This document shows, piece after piece, positions 14,601 to 29,966 of a DNA stretch of 64,000 nt (positions are counted from its first letter, which is position 1; each line of letters opens with the position of its first letter). The stretch covers positions 25,409,197 to 25,473,196 of the forward strand of contig NC_133230.1 in the NCBI RefSeq assembly GCF_040436345.1, in the 5' to 3' direction. Made by a program: the position numbers and the translations under genes. This stretch comes from Pagrus major (taxonomy: Eukaryota > Chordata > Actinopteri > Spariformes > Sparidae). The notes under the pieces are model-generated. The model saw only the letters and a list, made by a program, of their open reading frames with translations, did no database searches and was not told the DNA's origin.

Positions 14601-17600
14601 CCAATAAAACATTTGTTATATCAATGCAGACAGACCTCCTTTGGTTTAATTAGTAAAAATAAGTTGGGTAAACCCACCGATTTGAACCCTTTCAGGGCCA
14701 ATGTCAAAGACTCCCACCATACGCGCAATGAAGGCACGAATGGTCTTGAAGTTGAGACGTCCGATACTCCAGGAGCCGTCCACCAGCAGCACAATGTCAG
14801 CCTGTGCAGTGGTCCTACATGTCACATCTGAGAGGGCAAAATGTCAGTGTCTTAATTTGTCAAAGTTGAGGGCTTCAAATGAGATTGTCCATGTTCAGCT
14901 GTCAAGTACACAAAATAGTGTGTGTGGTGAACTGTAATGATGTGAGACGTACTCAAAGAGGTGAGAGAGGTAAAGGAAAGAAGGAGAGAACAGTTGTATG
15001 ACATAAAATGTCCTTTTTGGCTTTGAACCAAACTCGGTTACATCAAAATCTTCCCAAAGGTGCTGAACAAGCAACATATTCACACATAAGTAGTAACACA
15101 TTCCATTTTTCTTTCCTATATTAGGATTTTTTTTTAATCAGAGAACTTTGATTTTCCAGGTGTTTCAATGATAATCTTCTTGTCTCCTGGCATGTCGAGG
15201 CAGTATTTCTTTCATTTGTTCCATTTGGATCCACAAGTTAGTCCCTGGGGGCAACTCAGGAGAGTACGCCCTTAATGGCCTGAAACATATGAAAAGTTTC
15301 CATTGGAGAGATTACTGTGCCCTCCAGATCAGCACGGTAATATTCAGATCCTGTTTTCCAAACACCTGTGTGATGACAGGGAAGGCCTCCGATCATCGGC
15401 ACCTAAAAGAGGGCTGCAGATGTGCATTGGAAAAAGGCAGTTGTTGCACTAACTGCCACTGTCTGCAAACTGAAAACAGGTAACATGTTTGATTTACAGT
15501 TTGGTTTGCTCACAGAGAAAACATGAACCTAACCCATGTGACAGACAACCAGCTGTCAAGCTTTCACTGATAGCAAGGGAGAGAATAGAGAGAAAGGTAT
15601 GTTAGAGGTATATCCATGAAAAAAGGAAGAATAATATCTGAGACTTAATAACTACCACTGACTCTACAGAGTAATAGAGGTCGACTATCAAAGCCCTTTG
15701 TCTGTACTAGTGCATTGTTGTGGAGTAATTGTTCATCTGAGATTTTAGCGCAGAGGACTAATAAGTTGGATCATAGTGCATCATAATATCCACTGTTGGC
15801 GTTGTAGAACATATATTTGTTTAAACATTCATTTTTTGGGGTTATGCCATATTTAATGAACAGAATTTAAGACTCCCACGATCCTTGCAAGAAAGTGGTC
15901 GTGTTGTTAGTGGAAATACTTAAGTGAAGTGCCTCAAAATTGTACTGAAGTACAGTACTTAAGTAATTATACTCAGTTACATTCCATCACTGCACCTCTC
16001 CCCAGGCAGGTCCCACCTACATTAGTTAACCCTTCACTGGTTGTATTTGAGACCTTTTAGACAGGAATGAATCATTGTTATTGGGTGACAGAAATATGAT
16101 AAATCTCCTGCGATTAATCGACTATTTCGACTACTTTTTGGGATTAGTCGGTGGCTATTAAAATGCAGAAGTTGGGAATGCCCTACCCCACACACCACTT
16201 TCTTTGCCCTGTAGCCAGTCGATGGTACTGGGTGCTATTTCATCTTTTGGAGGTGGGAGCTGTCAATGAAATCTCCCTCCATATTAGGACGTGGGCCTGC
16301 AGCTGAGTGGTCAAACTGACCTTTGAAGCTGCTTCCAGCAAACACAACATTTTCCTCCTCTCACACTTACTGCCTGCCGCGTTCTGACTCACAAGGTAGT
16401 AAAAAACGTTTTATAACTGCAAACAGATTATGGCTTGAATCTACACTGACTGGACTTGGACTGGAAATAAAAGGCAGAAGCCCAAAGTGACACAATGAAG
16501 AAAGCAAAGAAAAGGGCAGACAGATGGAATAGCCATTACATCTGTTATTTCGTGAGACAATTAGCTTGGTGCAAAGGCATTTAGAGAAACTCTTGGGCTT
16601 TTATGGGGCATGGGTTTAGAGTATATTTTCCTAAGCAAAAATTTACTATGTGATACAGTCTCCAATGTTTGACTGTTGCTGACCAGAGACATAACACACT
16701 GGAGACGCTGCTTTAATGGTGATGACAGGCATTGAACAGACTGACTAAAAGCATTTAAGATGTTCACATCCTTTGTTACTTTTAGCGTACAACATGTTTT
16801 CTCTGTTATTCCTTTGATGATGTAGCCAATTCTTATTAGACTACTTTACCTGATGGCGGATAAGGAAAAGGATCAGGTTCATCAGCCACAAGAGTGGTCT
16901 TCTCCTCTCCAGCCAATGGCATACTCTCTCCTCCATCAAACATACCAAACACATTGACTGAGTATTTGGTACCAGCTCTGAAGACCAAAAAAACAAATGA
17001 ATTTCAGATGTCCTTCCTTTTTCTTACATGATTTACTACAAGTTCATATGACAATAACAATTAAACTGAAATCCGCCTGAAGACACACCTCAGTTCCTCC
17101 AGCACCACAGTGTTGTCATAGGGACCAACCAGAAGTTCTCCCAGGTCAATGTCATCCCCAACTGGGTGGAAAGTGACTTTGTAGCCCCTAACTTCACCAG
17201 GAGCAGGGTCCCAGGTTACACGGAAACTGGTCTTGGAAGGCTCTGAAGTCTGGAGGTTTCTGGGACCTTTGTAGGGTGACACTAGGGAGAGAAGAGAAGT
17301 TTGTAGATTGACTAAATACACACAACTGACTGATTCAAAACAAAATCTTTTAAATACTACATAATGGAGATGAAGAACAAATACAGACATTTACTGGAAT
17401 ATTGCTTTCGTCATTTAGTATGACATGATTGTGATTGTGATGAGGATGTGGTAGAGTTTGCAAAGAATAATCAAACATCTCCTGAACTTGGCAAAAGAAA
17501 GAGCAACATCTGTTGTGTGGTGAATAATAGACCAACTTACGTGTTGTTCCTTCTCCTTGCCTTGCTTTGCCTTCTCCTGAACGGTAGACTGGCAGAACAG

Positions 17601-20600
17601 TGATGTCGTAGGTGGTGAGGGGAGTGAGGCGTCTCAGCACAGTGGAGGTGTTGGCACCAGGCACCTTGGCTGCCAACTGGCGCCCTCCTGCCTTGGGCTT
17701 GTAGGTAACACGGTAGTTGAGTACATTTCCAGGTGCTGGTTGCCACGCCACCTTCATGCTCTTCTCCGTCTCCTCAGAGACAACAATCCCTCTGCCAGCG
17801 GCAGAGACTGTGAGAAAAAGAAAAAAAGGAACAATGGTTTAAAGAGGAGAAATGATGAATGGATGGTGTGAGGGGAAAATGTAGATTTTGGGTCTTGTTC
17901 AGATGGGAATGTGTGCTGAATGTGTGCTTAACTGCCTATGTTTCCAGTATACCTTTGGAAATATAAGCAGTATGGCTTTCCTGCTGGTAAGTAAACTAAA
18001 CAGTAACACGCTTGGCTACCTCACAGTCTTTCATCCGGATATCTGCTCAGTTTCCACATGCGTGTGGATACAAACCTACCCAAATACTTTTCATTTTCAG
18101 AGGTATACATTAAACAGGCCCTAATTTACATGATTGATCATGTTTAGTTGGTGGGTTTGGAAGCCAGGCTTGGATGTCTTGTGAATTTGAGCAAAGCCAT
18201 AGTTCTCATTTTCCATTGTGCGTCCATAGAGTGTTTCTTACTTTCAGAGTAGGAAGGGCAAGTGCGAATTGTCAGAGGCCTCGAAATGAGCTGAGGAAAA
18301 TATTCAGAACGCTCTACTTCAGAGGGAGGGCTTTTATTAACGGAAAAAAAGCAGCGCATCCAAGTTTGCCGTGTGAGGCTCGGCCCAAAGAGACCCGTGA
18401 TTTGTGTAGAGCACATGCAAAGAGAGCAACAGATAGTGGGAGCAAAGTGAGGGAAGGATTGAGCAAGGTGAAGATTTAAGTGTATACAAAGCTGCCTCAC
18501 GGTTGTGTTTGGTGTGCATGTATGCCACCTTTCTGGCTTGCCAGAAACAATAAACATTAATGATGGCTGGAAATATTTTTCCTTTTGCACATTCCATTTC
18601 TCTAACTGGTGGACAAATTCCCTCCCAACTGGTGCAAGTTTCCGCTCAATGTGCTTTTCTCATCCAACCATGAGTGTAGTCTAACAAGGGAGAGGCCAGT
18701 GTCTATCTTTCCTGCATCTCTCATGAAAACCCGGTGCAGGTGTGCTGGACATTACGTCACCTCTGTACATGCATATAACACACACGCACACACAAGACTC
18801 TATAATCTCAATGGCTGAGGCTGATGCCAACAACGATGACGTTATCTCTTAGCTTAACAGAATGAACAGAACAGAAAGTGTTGCTAACAGATCTCCATTT
18901 CTACATAACACCTGCCTACAGTTTAACCGTGTTTCCTGGATCATTTTTAAACCTGCGTCACTGCCCCAGATTTCTCAGTGATGATCTCCTATGACTCTAA
19001 CTTAAGAGGCAAAGAAAACGTTAAGGCTAAAGATGTGTTTATGACAAGAATGTCTAGACTTGCATTCTTGGCTTTAAAATGAAATGATCTTAACAGGTAC
19101 ACATGAAGATAAAAAAAAAAGTGCAGCGGTCCCTTTCTGGTCAGCTTTTATGACTTTTATGGTCACAGAGATATATCACACTTACCTAAGCTTAACACTT
19201 TCTAGGTAACCGTTAGACCAGATATTCATATAAAAAAAAAAAAACATAAAGTACAGAAAAGAGAGGAGGAAAGGGTTGGAAGGAAAAAGGGAAAGAAGTG
19301 AAGGATTAGGGAATAAACGTGACTTACTATCTGTGGTTTCCTCTCCAACCAATGGCTGGCCGTCACCGTGGCCATAGCGGGCAAACACAGAGACCTGATA
19401 ACGTGTCTCCGGGGTGAGACCCTCCAGAACGGTGTCTGTTCTGTCTCCTGGTATTGTCTTTTCCCCTTCTTCATCAGTGAACAGAGACTTCCACCTTATC
19501 CGGTACTGACGGACATTACCCGGTGCCGCGACCCAAGACACAAGAAAACTGGTGTCAGTGACATCTCTGGTCTGCAGGTCTCTGGGTGAACCAAGCTCTG
19601 TGGAGAATTAATAGGAATAGCATTAGGAACAGAGGTGGAAGTATTCCATCAGTCTGTGCGTAATGGGTATGGAAAGAGAAAATAAGTAGCACTACAGATT
19701 TACTTGTGTTTACCTAAGGAATTTTCTTAGCTTTTACTTTGTTTTGATTTGCTCTGACGGATAATAATTGGACTAAGATGGCAGTGTTAGTATTTTAGGG
19801 CGCTCCAGCCCAGTGATGGCTTTGTCCAGGTGGTGTTGATTTCTAAAGCAGATATATGGAGGTTTGAGGAAGTGAGCGAGACACAAAATGGACAAAACAA
19901 AGAACCCTGAAGCGATAAATCACCAACAATCACTCATCTGTCTCTGCTTTAACCCCTCAGGATCTGTTTGAACAACCTGATTTTCTCCCTTCATCATCAG
20001 AGCGTGCTGGAAAAATCTCTGCAAAACTAATCACAAATCACATATTCCCAGCGCCTCTCCTGACAGCACTTTAATTTTCCATCGAAACAGAGGAAACCCG
20101 AGCCACGAAAGTGCCTTTGCTACAATCGCAGATGTTGCGCTCTCCCTTTCTCTCCTTCGCTCGCTTTTCCTGAGAGACCATCATGAGGTACACAGAAATA
20201 GAGTGGAGGGAGTTTTGTGGTGGCGTTTCGAGTTGAGGATGCCCATGTCGAGATGGACTCTCAAAACTCCTGTCTGGCTTCCGTATAAAGGATCTGTATC
20301 TAACGCAGGAGGACAGCCTCCCACACAACCTCCGGGAACCTGATCCTGAATCCAACCCTTAAGCCCCTACATGCCAGCACCTAATGATGATATAATCACA
20401 GGCAGAGCAGTGCAGCTGGGTGGTCTCGCTCAAACCTCTTTCATCAAACCTCACCAAATGAAGCAAATTGCAAAGGATGAGACGCATCGCGAATCTACCA
20501 CAAGTGCAATGCATGATAATTTGGGAAATGTTAAGCGAGCATGCAGCAGAAAAGGCAGCCACTGTGTCTATCTGTCACCCTATGAATCCTTAGCATCCAT

Positions 20601-23600
20601 CCATTAAAGCTGAATTGGAAACTGATCTGAACAGAAATAACAGCAGCAGCCGTGCCTGCCAAGCAGAGTGATCTGCACCTTGAGAGCAGAGGCCAGATAC
20701 GAAGAGTAATGGCCACGACCACAGTCTAATGAAGAGTTCCAGATTTTCACAGACCATGAAAACAGTGTGGGCCACTTATAAAGACCCGGATCATTCCATC
20801 AAAAAGGGTTATCTTTGCCAGCAGCAGAAAAGGATGAACTTGACTGACTTTTCCGGCTGTGTGTGAACCAAGGGCGAAAGGATCACAAGATAATGACTTC
20901 TGCAGGCGGTGGCTCACTTTTCATCAGCGCTTGCAGACAAGCTAAAGAGAAGGGGTGTATGCACACATACACGAAACACATGGTCGGCAGACCTAGCAAA
21001 AGCTTTGGCTTGTATGTTACATATGCATTTAAAATTAAGAACAGTGGCTTCTATATACTGTATGAATAAAGATGTGTATGCAAGCAGACACATGTAATTT
21101 GGATCTCCTTATCTTAGGTTCTTTCTCACCCCCCCCCCCCCCCCAAACTGCATCACACCCTTCAAGGAGAAGGTTACCCTCAAATTAAGACCATGGACAA
21201 GACCAGATCATTAATTCACATTAAAGCCTCACCCAATGCTCTACACCACATATAACACAACTGAAGATCATCTAAGAGATTTCCTGCAGGGCATGTGCTA
21301 ACATAACCTTCACATCTGCATTCAAAGATGTCTGAAAAAGTGCACAGAGAAAAACTACCAGCTCTGAAGATTTTCCTCTTATTTTTATATGGCTGTTGGA
21401 TCTCTCACACCATAATCACCCCTGGACATCTTGATTCACAACATTGGTATTGGATAGCAGTTATTTGTTTCTCAGTATGAATAAAGTTAACAGACACTGT
21501 GTTAGCTCTGTCTAGCCTTCTCTGCAAACTCGTCCAAAATCACTGCAGGAAATACATCGTTCCTTCAAAGTGCCATCTCAGCACTGGCACCTTACCTCAG
21601 ACTTCCCTTACTTTATTGCTCTTGGTCCATGGAAGCATACATCTGAGCCACAAAGATGAAGCCTTCAGTGTGTATGTGCCAAGGATGCCTGTCTGTGGCC
21701 TTTTACCTCAAAGGACCTTTAGAGCGGTGGGGGAAAAACAGTCTGGCAAGAGCCTGGCACTGCCTAAAAGGCATTAGTTTAAGAGGAAATCAAACCAAGA
21801 TGCTAAGATTTCCCTCGGTGCTGTGCTGCTCTCCACGTGAGAGATAGTAAAAAGAATCCCTCCGGTACATGTGAACACATTTGCCATGTCATGCAAGTAG
21901 TTAATTATTTGAAAGATTAGTTCAGGGGTTGAACATATGACCTCTCAGTAATGGGCTGAGCTTTTAATCCACCAGGCCACCCTGAGGCATTCTGGTTTAC
22001 AGTTTTGAAGAAACCTTTTCTCTACTCATCCTCGCCCTCTCTCTCTCTCTGCCTCTGCCTGTCTTTTGCCCCACCCTTGAGCGAGACGAACAGACAGTGC
22101 TCCCTGTGACCAGACAGACAGCTCACACAGCTTTCAAGGTCCTCTTAGGTAACGTCTTCCACATGTTGGATAAATCTACCTCTTCTTAAGTAAATAATTT
22201 TGCCATGTTTGTGTATAATATCCACATTTGGGATGGTCATCTAAGCATTCACTCTGACACCTTCTCTGTCTTTCTTCAGGATGTTATAATTCCCTCCTAC
22301 TCAAGGCTTCTGGATTGGCCACCATCCACTGTTGGCTACAAGGGAGGGCTTTGTGGAAGCCACTCTCTTCCAGTTCTCGCCCACTTGGACTTCACAGAGA
22401 GGGTCACTCAAACTGAGTGGCACTCAAAACAAGGACATCAGTGTTGAGGCATGTTGACGTCATGACAGTTTAATAGAGCTGGCCAAACAAAGTGCTTTGT
22501 CATGGAGAATTTTCCTGTGGGGGTGTGGGGTTGATGACAGCACAGATTTGGCCGATGGAAACTCTAACTCTATAATCACAGGCAAGCCCTTTGGTCAATG
22601 TGGGAACAGAGGAAAGAAAGGAAAACACAGCACTGTGTAAACAAACATTGCATTATTCCAGTTGTGAATTCAAATTTCGTTCATTCCTGTAGGACATCGT
22701 ATGAGCCAAAGTCCTCTTATTCAGCCTAGTGCACAGGTCGATGTGTTCTGCAAGGAATCTGTTCAATAGGGATGCGTCCGGCACTGATGACCTCACTACT
22801 GCCAGGAGTCTAAGGAAGCAACGTTAAGGAACAAAAACTGCACTCTTGCTGTTATGATGAATAGCATCGCTTTGATTCGTCCGTGGGCTTAAACTGCTTT
22901 CAGAAAGGAGTCAGCTGAACTGAGCTAAGCACGATGCACGATTAAAGACAGCCACTGCTCTGTTTTCATCCTGGCACACAAAATGTTGAATAAAACAAAG
23001 CTGATTCACCAAAACAACATTAAAAAGCAATCATCTCCGAACAAGGAAAATCATCCTTCCTCCAAAGCACAGCCTAGGCTACTAAAGGCAGTCAATAAAG
23101 TACAATGTTTTGCTACTAACTCCTCACTGTAATAAAAATCCCAGCCAGGTAAGCTCTTTTTTATTTCATACATAGTTCAGTGGTTTTGCAACCACAAGTG
23201 GAACTGACTGATAACCAGAGACATTCTCCTCTGTGGGATACAGTACAATGATTGTTGTTTTGCCCCCCCACAGCTCGGACCTCCCCCGTTCTCTCTCAAA
23301 ACAGATCTCTTTAACTTCCTTTCCTGTGGTGTGACACTACAACAATCCCTCTTCCCACTCTGTGTGACATCAACAGAAGACCCTGCCCCCTGTTGTGTCT
23401 TCTATGCTGTCATTTACAGACAGAAAAAAGATTCTCAGACACAGATTTGTATCATTGCCTGCAGTTAAAAGACAGGTAAAAACAGATGTCACATGAACTG
23501 AGCTTGAGATAGTCAACAACCACGGATTCCACATTAAAAAACAGAATAATATCACACATTAATGATCAAATATTCCACATTTGTCTTATAAACAACTGTG

Positions 23601-26600
23601 AAACAATAAATTCTTTGACTCAGACAGTCGAAGATGTAAAGGTATTACCAAGGAGGCATATGGCTGTCAAAGTCTGTTCCAAGTCATTTCATGTGTTCTC
23701 AAGGTTTACGAGCATCCCCCACCCATTTCCATCTCGCAGCCTTCATGGGCGGCAAAGCCACCCTAACCTACACTGTGTGCCAGAAAAATTACATAATTAC
23801 ATCAAGTGCCACATTCCTGTCTTTTTCCCCCTAACCACAGCCCGTATACTCAACCAACCTCGCAAAGTAAAAGCTTAACTTCCTTCACTCTGATGTAGTC
23901 GCCTGTGCGAAAAACCAGATGCTACATTCTTGAAGGGACTTGAAGGGAGACAACTGACCTAATTTCAGTTTTACATCATGCAGGGTCTCATGAAACCTTT
24001 TTAAAAAAAATTCTCAAAAAGAAGCTGAACACAATAATTCATTGGTCCATTCAGCAGTACCCACTTGCTGAGTGCGCAGCCACAAAGCATGCTTCACATT
24101 TCTGTCACACACTGGCTACAGAGATAATCCTCCCAGGCTTCAAAGATTTCAAATTAGACATTAGGACTGTGACACTCTCCCTTACCTTCCAAGGTGGTTC
24201 CTGTGCCCAGAAGAGGATCACCCAGACCAGAGGAGTAGCGAGCAGTAACAAACAGCTCATATTCAGTGGCCGGTTGCAGGTTCTTCAGCAAAGCCTGGGT
24301 AGTATCTCCCTTGACGGATATCTCCTTCCTCTCACCACCTTCGGCAGGTTTGAAGGCAATCCGGTACTGAAGGACATTTCCTGGAGCAGCCTGCCATGCC
24401 AGTTTCATCGTAGATATAGTTTCATTGAAGACGCGAAGGTCACGAGGAGAGCCACGGACTGAAAGCAAGTACAAATTGATCAGACACTGATTCATATCCA
24501 CAGCTTGATGTTGAAAAATAACTTCCTAAAAACACATAGTTATCTTGACTCACCTTCCTTGGTGGTGCCATCTACTTGCATCTGGTCCGCTACACCTGTA
24601 GAATACTCAGCAGACACAGACACACGGTAGGTTGTAATGGGGAAGAGCTCCTGGAGAACTATAGTCGTCTCTGGTCCAAGGGTTTGGGCCTCCAGTATTT
24701 CCCCAGCACCACTCAGTGGGAGATAGGACAGGCGATACCTGATCACCGGACCTGGAGCAGGTTGCCATGACACCCTGAAACTGTTCGTTGTCTCCTCTGA
24801 AACTCGTAGATTTCGTACCGTCCCTTGCTCTGAAAAGGAAAGAATATTTTAGATCCTAAATGTTTTCATTTTGATGACTGTTACAGCATCGGGTCAGCTC
24901 CAAGAAGTCTCTCTTACCTTCTAGAGTTGTCTCTTCACCAGTCAAAGGGAAACTGTCTCCTTTGGCATACTGAGCAAACACGTTGACCTCGTAAGCAGTG
25001 AGAGGGGTAAGGTGGGGCAGAACAGCTGTGGTGGTATCATGAGGCACTGCCAAGGAAATGTAGTCTCCAGTGATGTCTTCAGCCTTGCGGAAACGCACCA
25101 GGTATGACATGACATTGGCAGTAGGAGCTGTCCACGTGGTACGGAAGCTTCTAGAGGTAATCTCAGAGAATGCCAGGTTTGTGGGTGGAAGCAGACCTGA
25201 AAATATAAAATGACTTGTTATGAATGTCTGTCATTAAAAGGTAGCGCACAGCCCAAATCATGTAGAAGTTAAAAATTAGTACTACCACAACTGTGAGATT
25301 TATGGGGCTACAGTAGCTATATTTTATTCCTTTCTGCTCTCGGTCCATTGCCCCGGCCATAATTACAACCTTCAATTAGAGGCAGCAAAATGTTGTTGTA
25401 ACCTTGTTAAGCCAACAAGGTTAACAAACGTAAGTTGCCAAGCATGGAAAGCTACACTCACTAAGTGGTGTGTGTTTTGGGACTACAGGCTTCAGTATCA
25501 ATAAGCATGTTGTGCGGTGTCATGTCACCACTGGGTGGAACAGCCGTAGCTCAGAGCTGGGGTGGCCTTTTGAGTCAGAATTATGGTCATGTCAGTGTAA
25601 CACCATTGTTCCAGTCACACAAAGTGTTCACAAATGGTATGATAGAGCTCATTCAAGAAGCATGTATGTGGTTTTGTGGTATGTTTACTGGCAGCCTATG
25701 GTCTTATGACTTGATTCAATTTTGCCCGCGCCCTGCCTTACAGCAATTTTTCAGCATTAAGCTGCTTAATTAGGTTTTTTCTAAATTGCATTGGCATTTT
25801 GCCATTACCTGTACTCCTAAAGAGCTTGCCAATTGACAGTCAGATGGTACACCGTCTGATAAGGACAGCATGGAACAACATGAAGGTACTGACATACTTA
25901 GCAAATGGCAGTCATCCAAAACTGATGCCAAAAAATTATGTCCATATTTTGTAGCTGCACTACAGGACATAGCTTTTAGGTTTAGATATTCTCTCCTTTT
26001 ACTTACTCCTCTTTTTGATGTTGAGCAGCTCCTGTTCAATCCTCAGACAGATGGACTGAGTCAGCTCCTTGGAGATCCTTTGGAAGGCATCAAAGTCCTC
26101 CACCTCAAAGACGTGACTGTCGGCCGGGGGATTAGCAATGGCCTCCAGCTCTGACCTCACTGCATCCTTCACACCAACGGCAAAGATCTCCACATCGATA
26201 TTCCTCAGGTTGGTTGCCGCATCCTTGAATGAGTCTGATGATTTTCCGTCTGTGATCAGGACCATGACGCGGGGAACATTCTGTCTCGCTCCACGGGCAC
26301 CGATAAAGATCTTCTCCCTGACATAGGTCATGGCCCTGCCAGTGTTAGTGGAGCCTCCACGGTAGGGGAAGGTGCGCACAGCTTTGACAACAGCACTAAT
26401 GTCATGGTGGGTGTTGAGGGCAAACTCAGTATGTGGGTCACGACTGTACTGGACCAAGCTAAGCTGGACCTTGCCTGGTCCAATGTCGAAGGAATTGACC
26501 AGGATCTCCAAGAACGCACGGACTTTGGCAAAGTTTTGTAATCCAATACTGTACGAGCCGTCAACCAGTAGCACCACATCAGCCTGCACATCCACTCCCA

Positions 26601-29600
26601 GAGAGCATTCTTGAAAAAGACAAGACATAATGGGTTTATTACAGGGCATGTGTGGTTTCTATGTTGAAACAAGGTAACAAGTGAGAGACTTTAGATATCT
26701 ATGGAAAGATGCACAAAAAATCATCTTACCTGTTGACACCTTGACAGGCTGGGTCTTCTCCATTGCCATGATGGGTTCACTGGGAGTCAGACCTTTGAGG
26801 GCATACAGGGTGATCTCATACTCAGTCTCAGGAGAAAGGTCACGGACATTGATGGATGTCTGGGTGGCCCCAATGTACAGCTCTTGGCGTTTCATTCCAG
26901 CTAACATGGGGATGAGAGTGAGCTTGTAGCCGGTGATATCACCCAGGGAGGAATCCCATGTCACCCTCATCGACTTAGATGCAATTTCTGTGACCTGCAA
27001 GTTAGAGGCTGGCTCCACCACTGGGGAAAAATAGCAAGAAATGTATTATTAAAAGGGATTTCAAGATGTTCTTCACCATCAAAATATTTGCTGGGCCATT
27101 AGGTGTCCAAACCCTAGAACCTGATATAATGTAATAAGACATTTGATTAAGATCTTCTGACTTACACTCATCTCCGCTGACCAGAGAGCTGAGCTGCTCA
27201 TCAACACCAGAGCACACCTCTGTGATGATCTTTTTCTGTACTTCTTGGATCATGTCAAAGTTGGGAACATTGTACACATGTTTGCTGTGAGGCGTGGAGG
27301 CCATTTCCCTGAGCTCATCCTCATCTGCTCCTTTGATACCTGAGTGGGAAAATGTGAAGAGCAACAACATCAACTCACATGTTCTTTAGCCAGTGGCTGC
27401 ATGACAGATGTGGTAGGCTGTTGACGTTTTTAGAGGATTGCGTAGAAAACACAACGGTGCTTGACTTTTACGAAGTCAAATATGGATAATGAAATCAGTG
27501 GAAAATCAAATGGTTTCCAAGAACAGGCAGACTTTCACATGGGAGAGCACTATTCAACAAAATGCTGAATAATAAACCATACCTAGAACAAATATTTCCA
27601 CTCCAATGTTCCTAAGCCTTTTAGCATACTCCTCCACTGGGTCCTGGGATTTTCCATCAGTGATGATCATGGCTACCTTTGGAAAAGCTTTCCTGGATCC
27701 AGCCGCCTCCGTAAAGATGTTTTGCAGGAGGAAATCTATGGCATCACCTTAAGACAGAAATGTGTGCATATTTTATTAATTCTTGTCTTGCATTATCTTA
27801 TCCACATTCTTATAACATCACATTAAACCACCTTACCTGTCATAGTATTCCCCCCTTTGTATGGCAGGGAGTTGATGGCTTGGAGCAGGTCTCCTCTTCT
27901 GGTGTATTGGGTGAGGGGGAATTCTGTGCGGGTGTCTGTACTGTACTGAACCACGGCCACACGGGTCTTGTCCTCGCCAATGTCGAAGGCCCCCGCCAGT
28001 GAGGCGATGAAACTGCGAATGTGCTTAAAGTTTTCTCTGCCCACACTCCATGAGCCATCCACCAGGAAAACCAAATCGGCTATAGCACTGACCGAGCACT
28101 CTGGGCAAAGACAGTGGAGAAATAAGGGTCTGTCAGTTCAGAAAAAAATTTGCATGTTTTGATTGATGCAGATTAGGAAAAGTTGAAGCTTTACTACCGG
28201 TTAATGATTTGTATAAAAACATAAAATCCAGAAAAGCACATCCTTTATGCCTCAAATTAAAACATTTCCCAAGCCAGAAATGTGCCTCTAAAGGTATGAC
28301 TGCAACAGCTTGGTATTGGAACAATATTTTTTACACTGGCCCATTTCTTCTCCTGTCTGTCTAAATAAAATCAGACCCTTGACACTTAGTTGGATAGCTC
28401 AGAGATATGCATTCTGACATCAAAGGATATATCAGCCAGAGCCAAAAAGAGGGCTAGTATAGTCATTCCAGCAGACGGAGGCAAAAATGTGGCTTTATAG
28501 ACTAAACATTTAGCAGAAGTTCCACTAGCAATGTTCACTTTTATGCTTTCAAATCCTACAGGGCTTTAAATCATAGATGAAATTCTCTGGAACATCTAAG
28601 ATGGCTCTATTGAAGTAATTGGCAGGGCTTATGTGGACGGACTTTAATCTTGATTCCCCTGGGTCTCATTGACTCTAAATTCAGCTCCTCACGTCCCCTA
28701 AGTCTCGTTCTTAGAAGGACATCTTTTTTCTCAAAATTCCCTGACCTAATGTTAAAATTGATGGCATCGGAGTTGGGGTTTAGTTGAACAATTTGGGTGG
28801 CTGTGAAATAATTTGAGTGCTTAACCATAAATAAGGGTTTTGAAGAATCTGGCAGTGTGGGTATAGTTTCCAGAAGAGTCAATGGGTGGGGGAAAAAGTG
28901 AGCATGTCCTCATGAAAAAATCCACACAGATTGGTCTCACGACATGAGCAGAGGACATGACATTAGATTAAGAACTGCAATCCTTACTACATCTTTTAAC
29001 AGTTTAAGGGGCAGTGCTTGCCTCCAGGTGACTGACCCACTCTGCTCCTCTCCACTCCATGACGCATAACAGAACCAATGTCTCCTAGCTCCAAGCCTTC
29101 TTTTCTTTTTTTCTTGATGTGCCAACTGTTTCCAATTAAAGTAACCAATGTGTGCCTTCCCAATCACTGTCGGATCCCTGTCTGCTTACCGGCTGACGAC
29201 CCCAACAGAAGGTCACATGTACGCCTGACCAAATTATTCCATGGGGAAAAAATACTACAATGACAGTCATGAAGGGGGAAAAAAAATATATTTCTTTTTA
29301 AAAAACAGAGAGCCATGTGTAGAAAAGGCCCTGTTCAGATTAAAGTTGACACTAAAGTAAACAAACTCACTGAGTGCAGTTGTCGGCGGCCTCCTGACTC
29401 GTCCACTGGTGTTACTGGACTGGACTGAAACACAGGAAACACTTGGTGAGTTAGCACTACACATTGGCACCCCCGCCTCACTGTGGGCTTTTTCACATTG
29501 GAAAAAGGCAAGAAATTCAACACATCATAAAAGCTGGTTGACGGGATCGAAACCACATGCACATGCACACAAACACATATCTTTATGCTACATTAGCTAT

Positions 29601-29888
29601 GAACAGTGAACTATTCAAGAGTCAGTAAACAGATGTGATTCCTCCTGACTTTCCTATGTAATGAAAATGCTACATGGAATAAGTTATTCTCCTATTAAGG
29701 GGGAATATCACTTTCTATTACTAGCAGTCGAATATTATAACGATGTTATAGGAGGAGATGATCTGCCTGTCTGGATGGATGGAAAATGTACCTTTTGTGC
29801 TAACACACTAGCAAAACACCAACATTAAGGCAGTCTGGTGCAACATTTCCACAGTTTCTGGACTTTTATAGTTAAATATATATATATA

Positions 29889-29966
<78 letters not shown>

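Noticed and set aside
25465..26000. Possible extra exon between VWA2 and FN3-3
   Set aside because: Exon 10 and exon 11 already join in phase with no gap relative to the family; the frames in between have no FN3 or VWA character.
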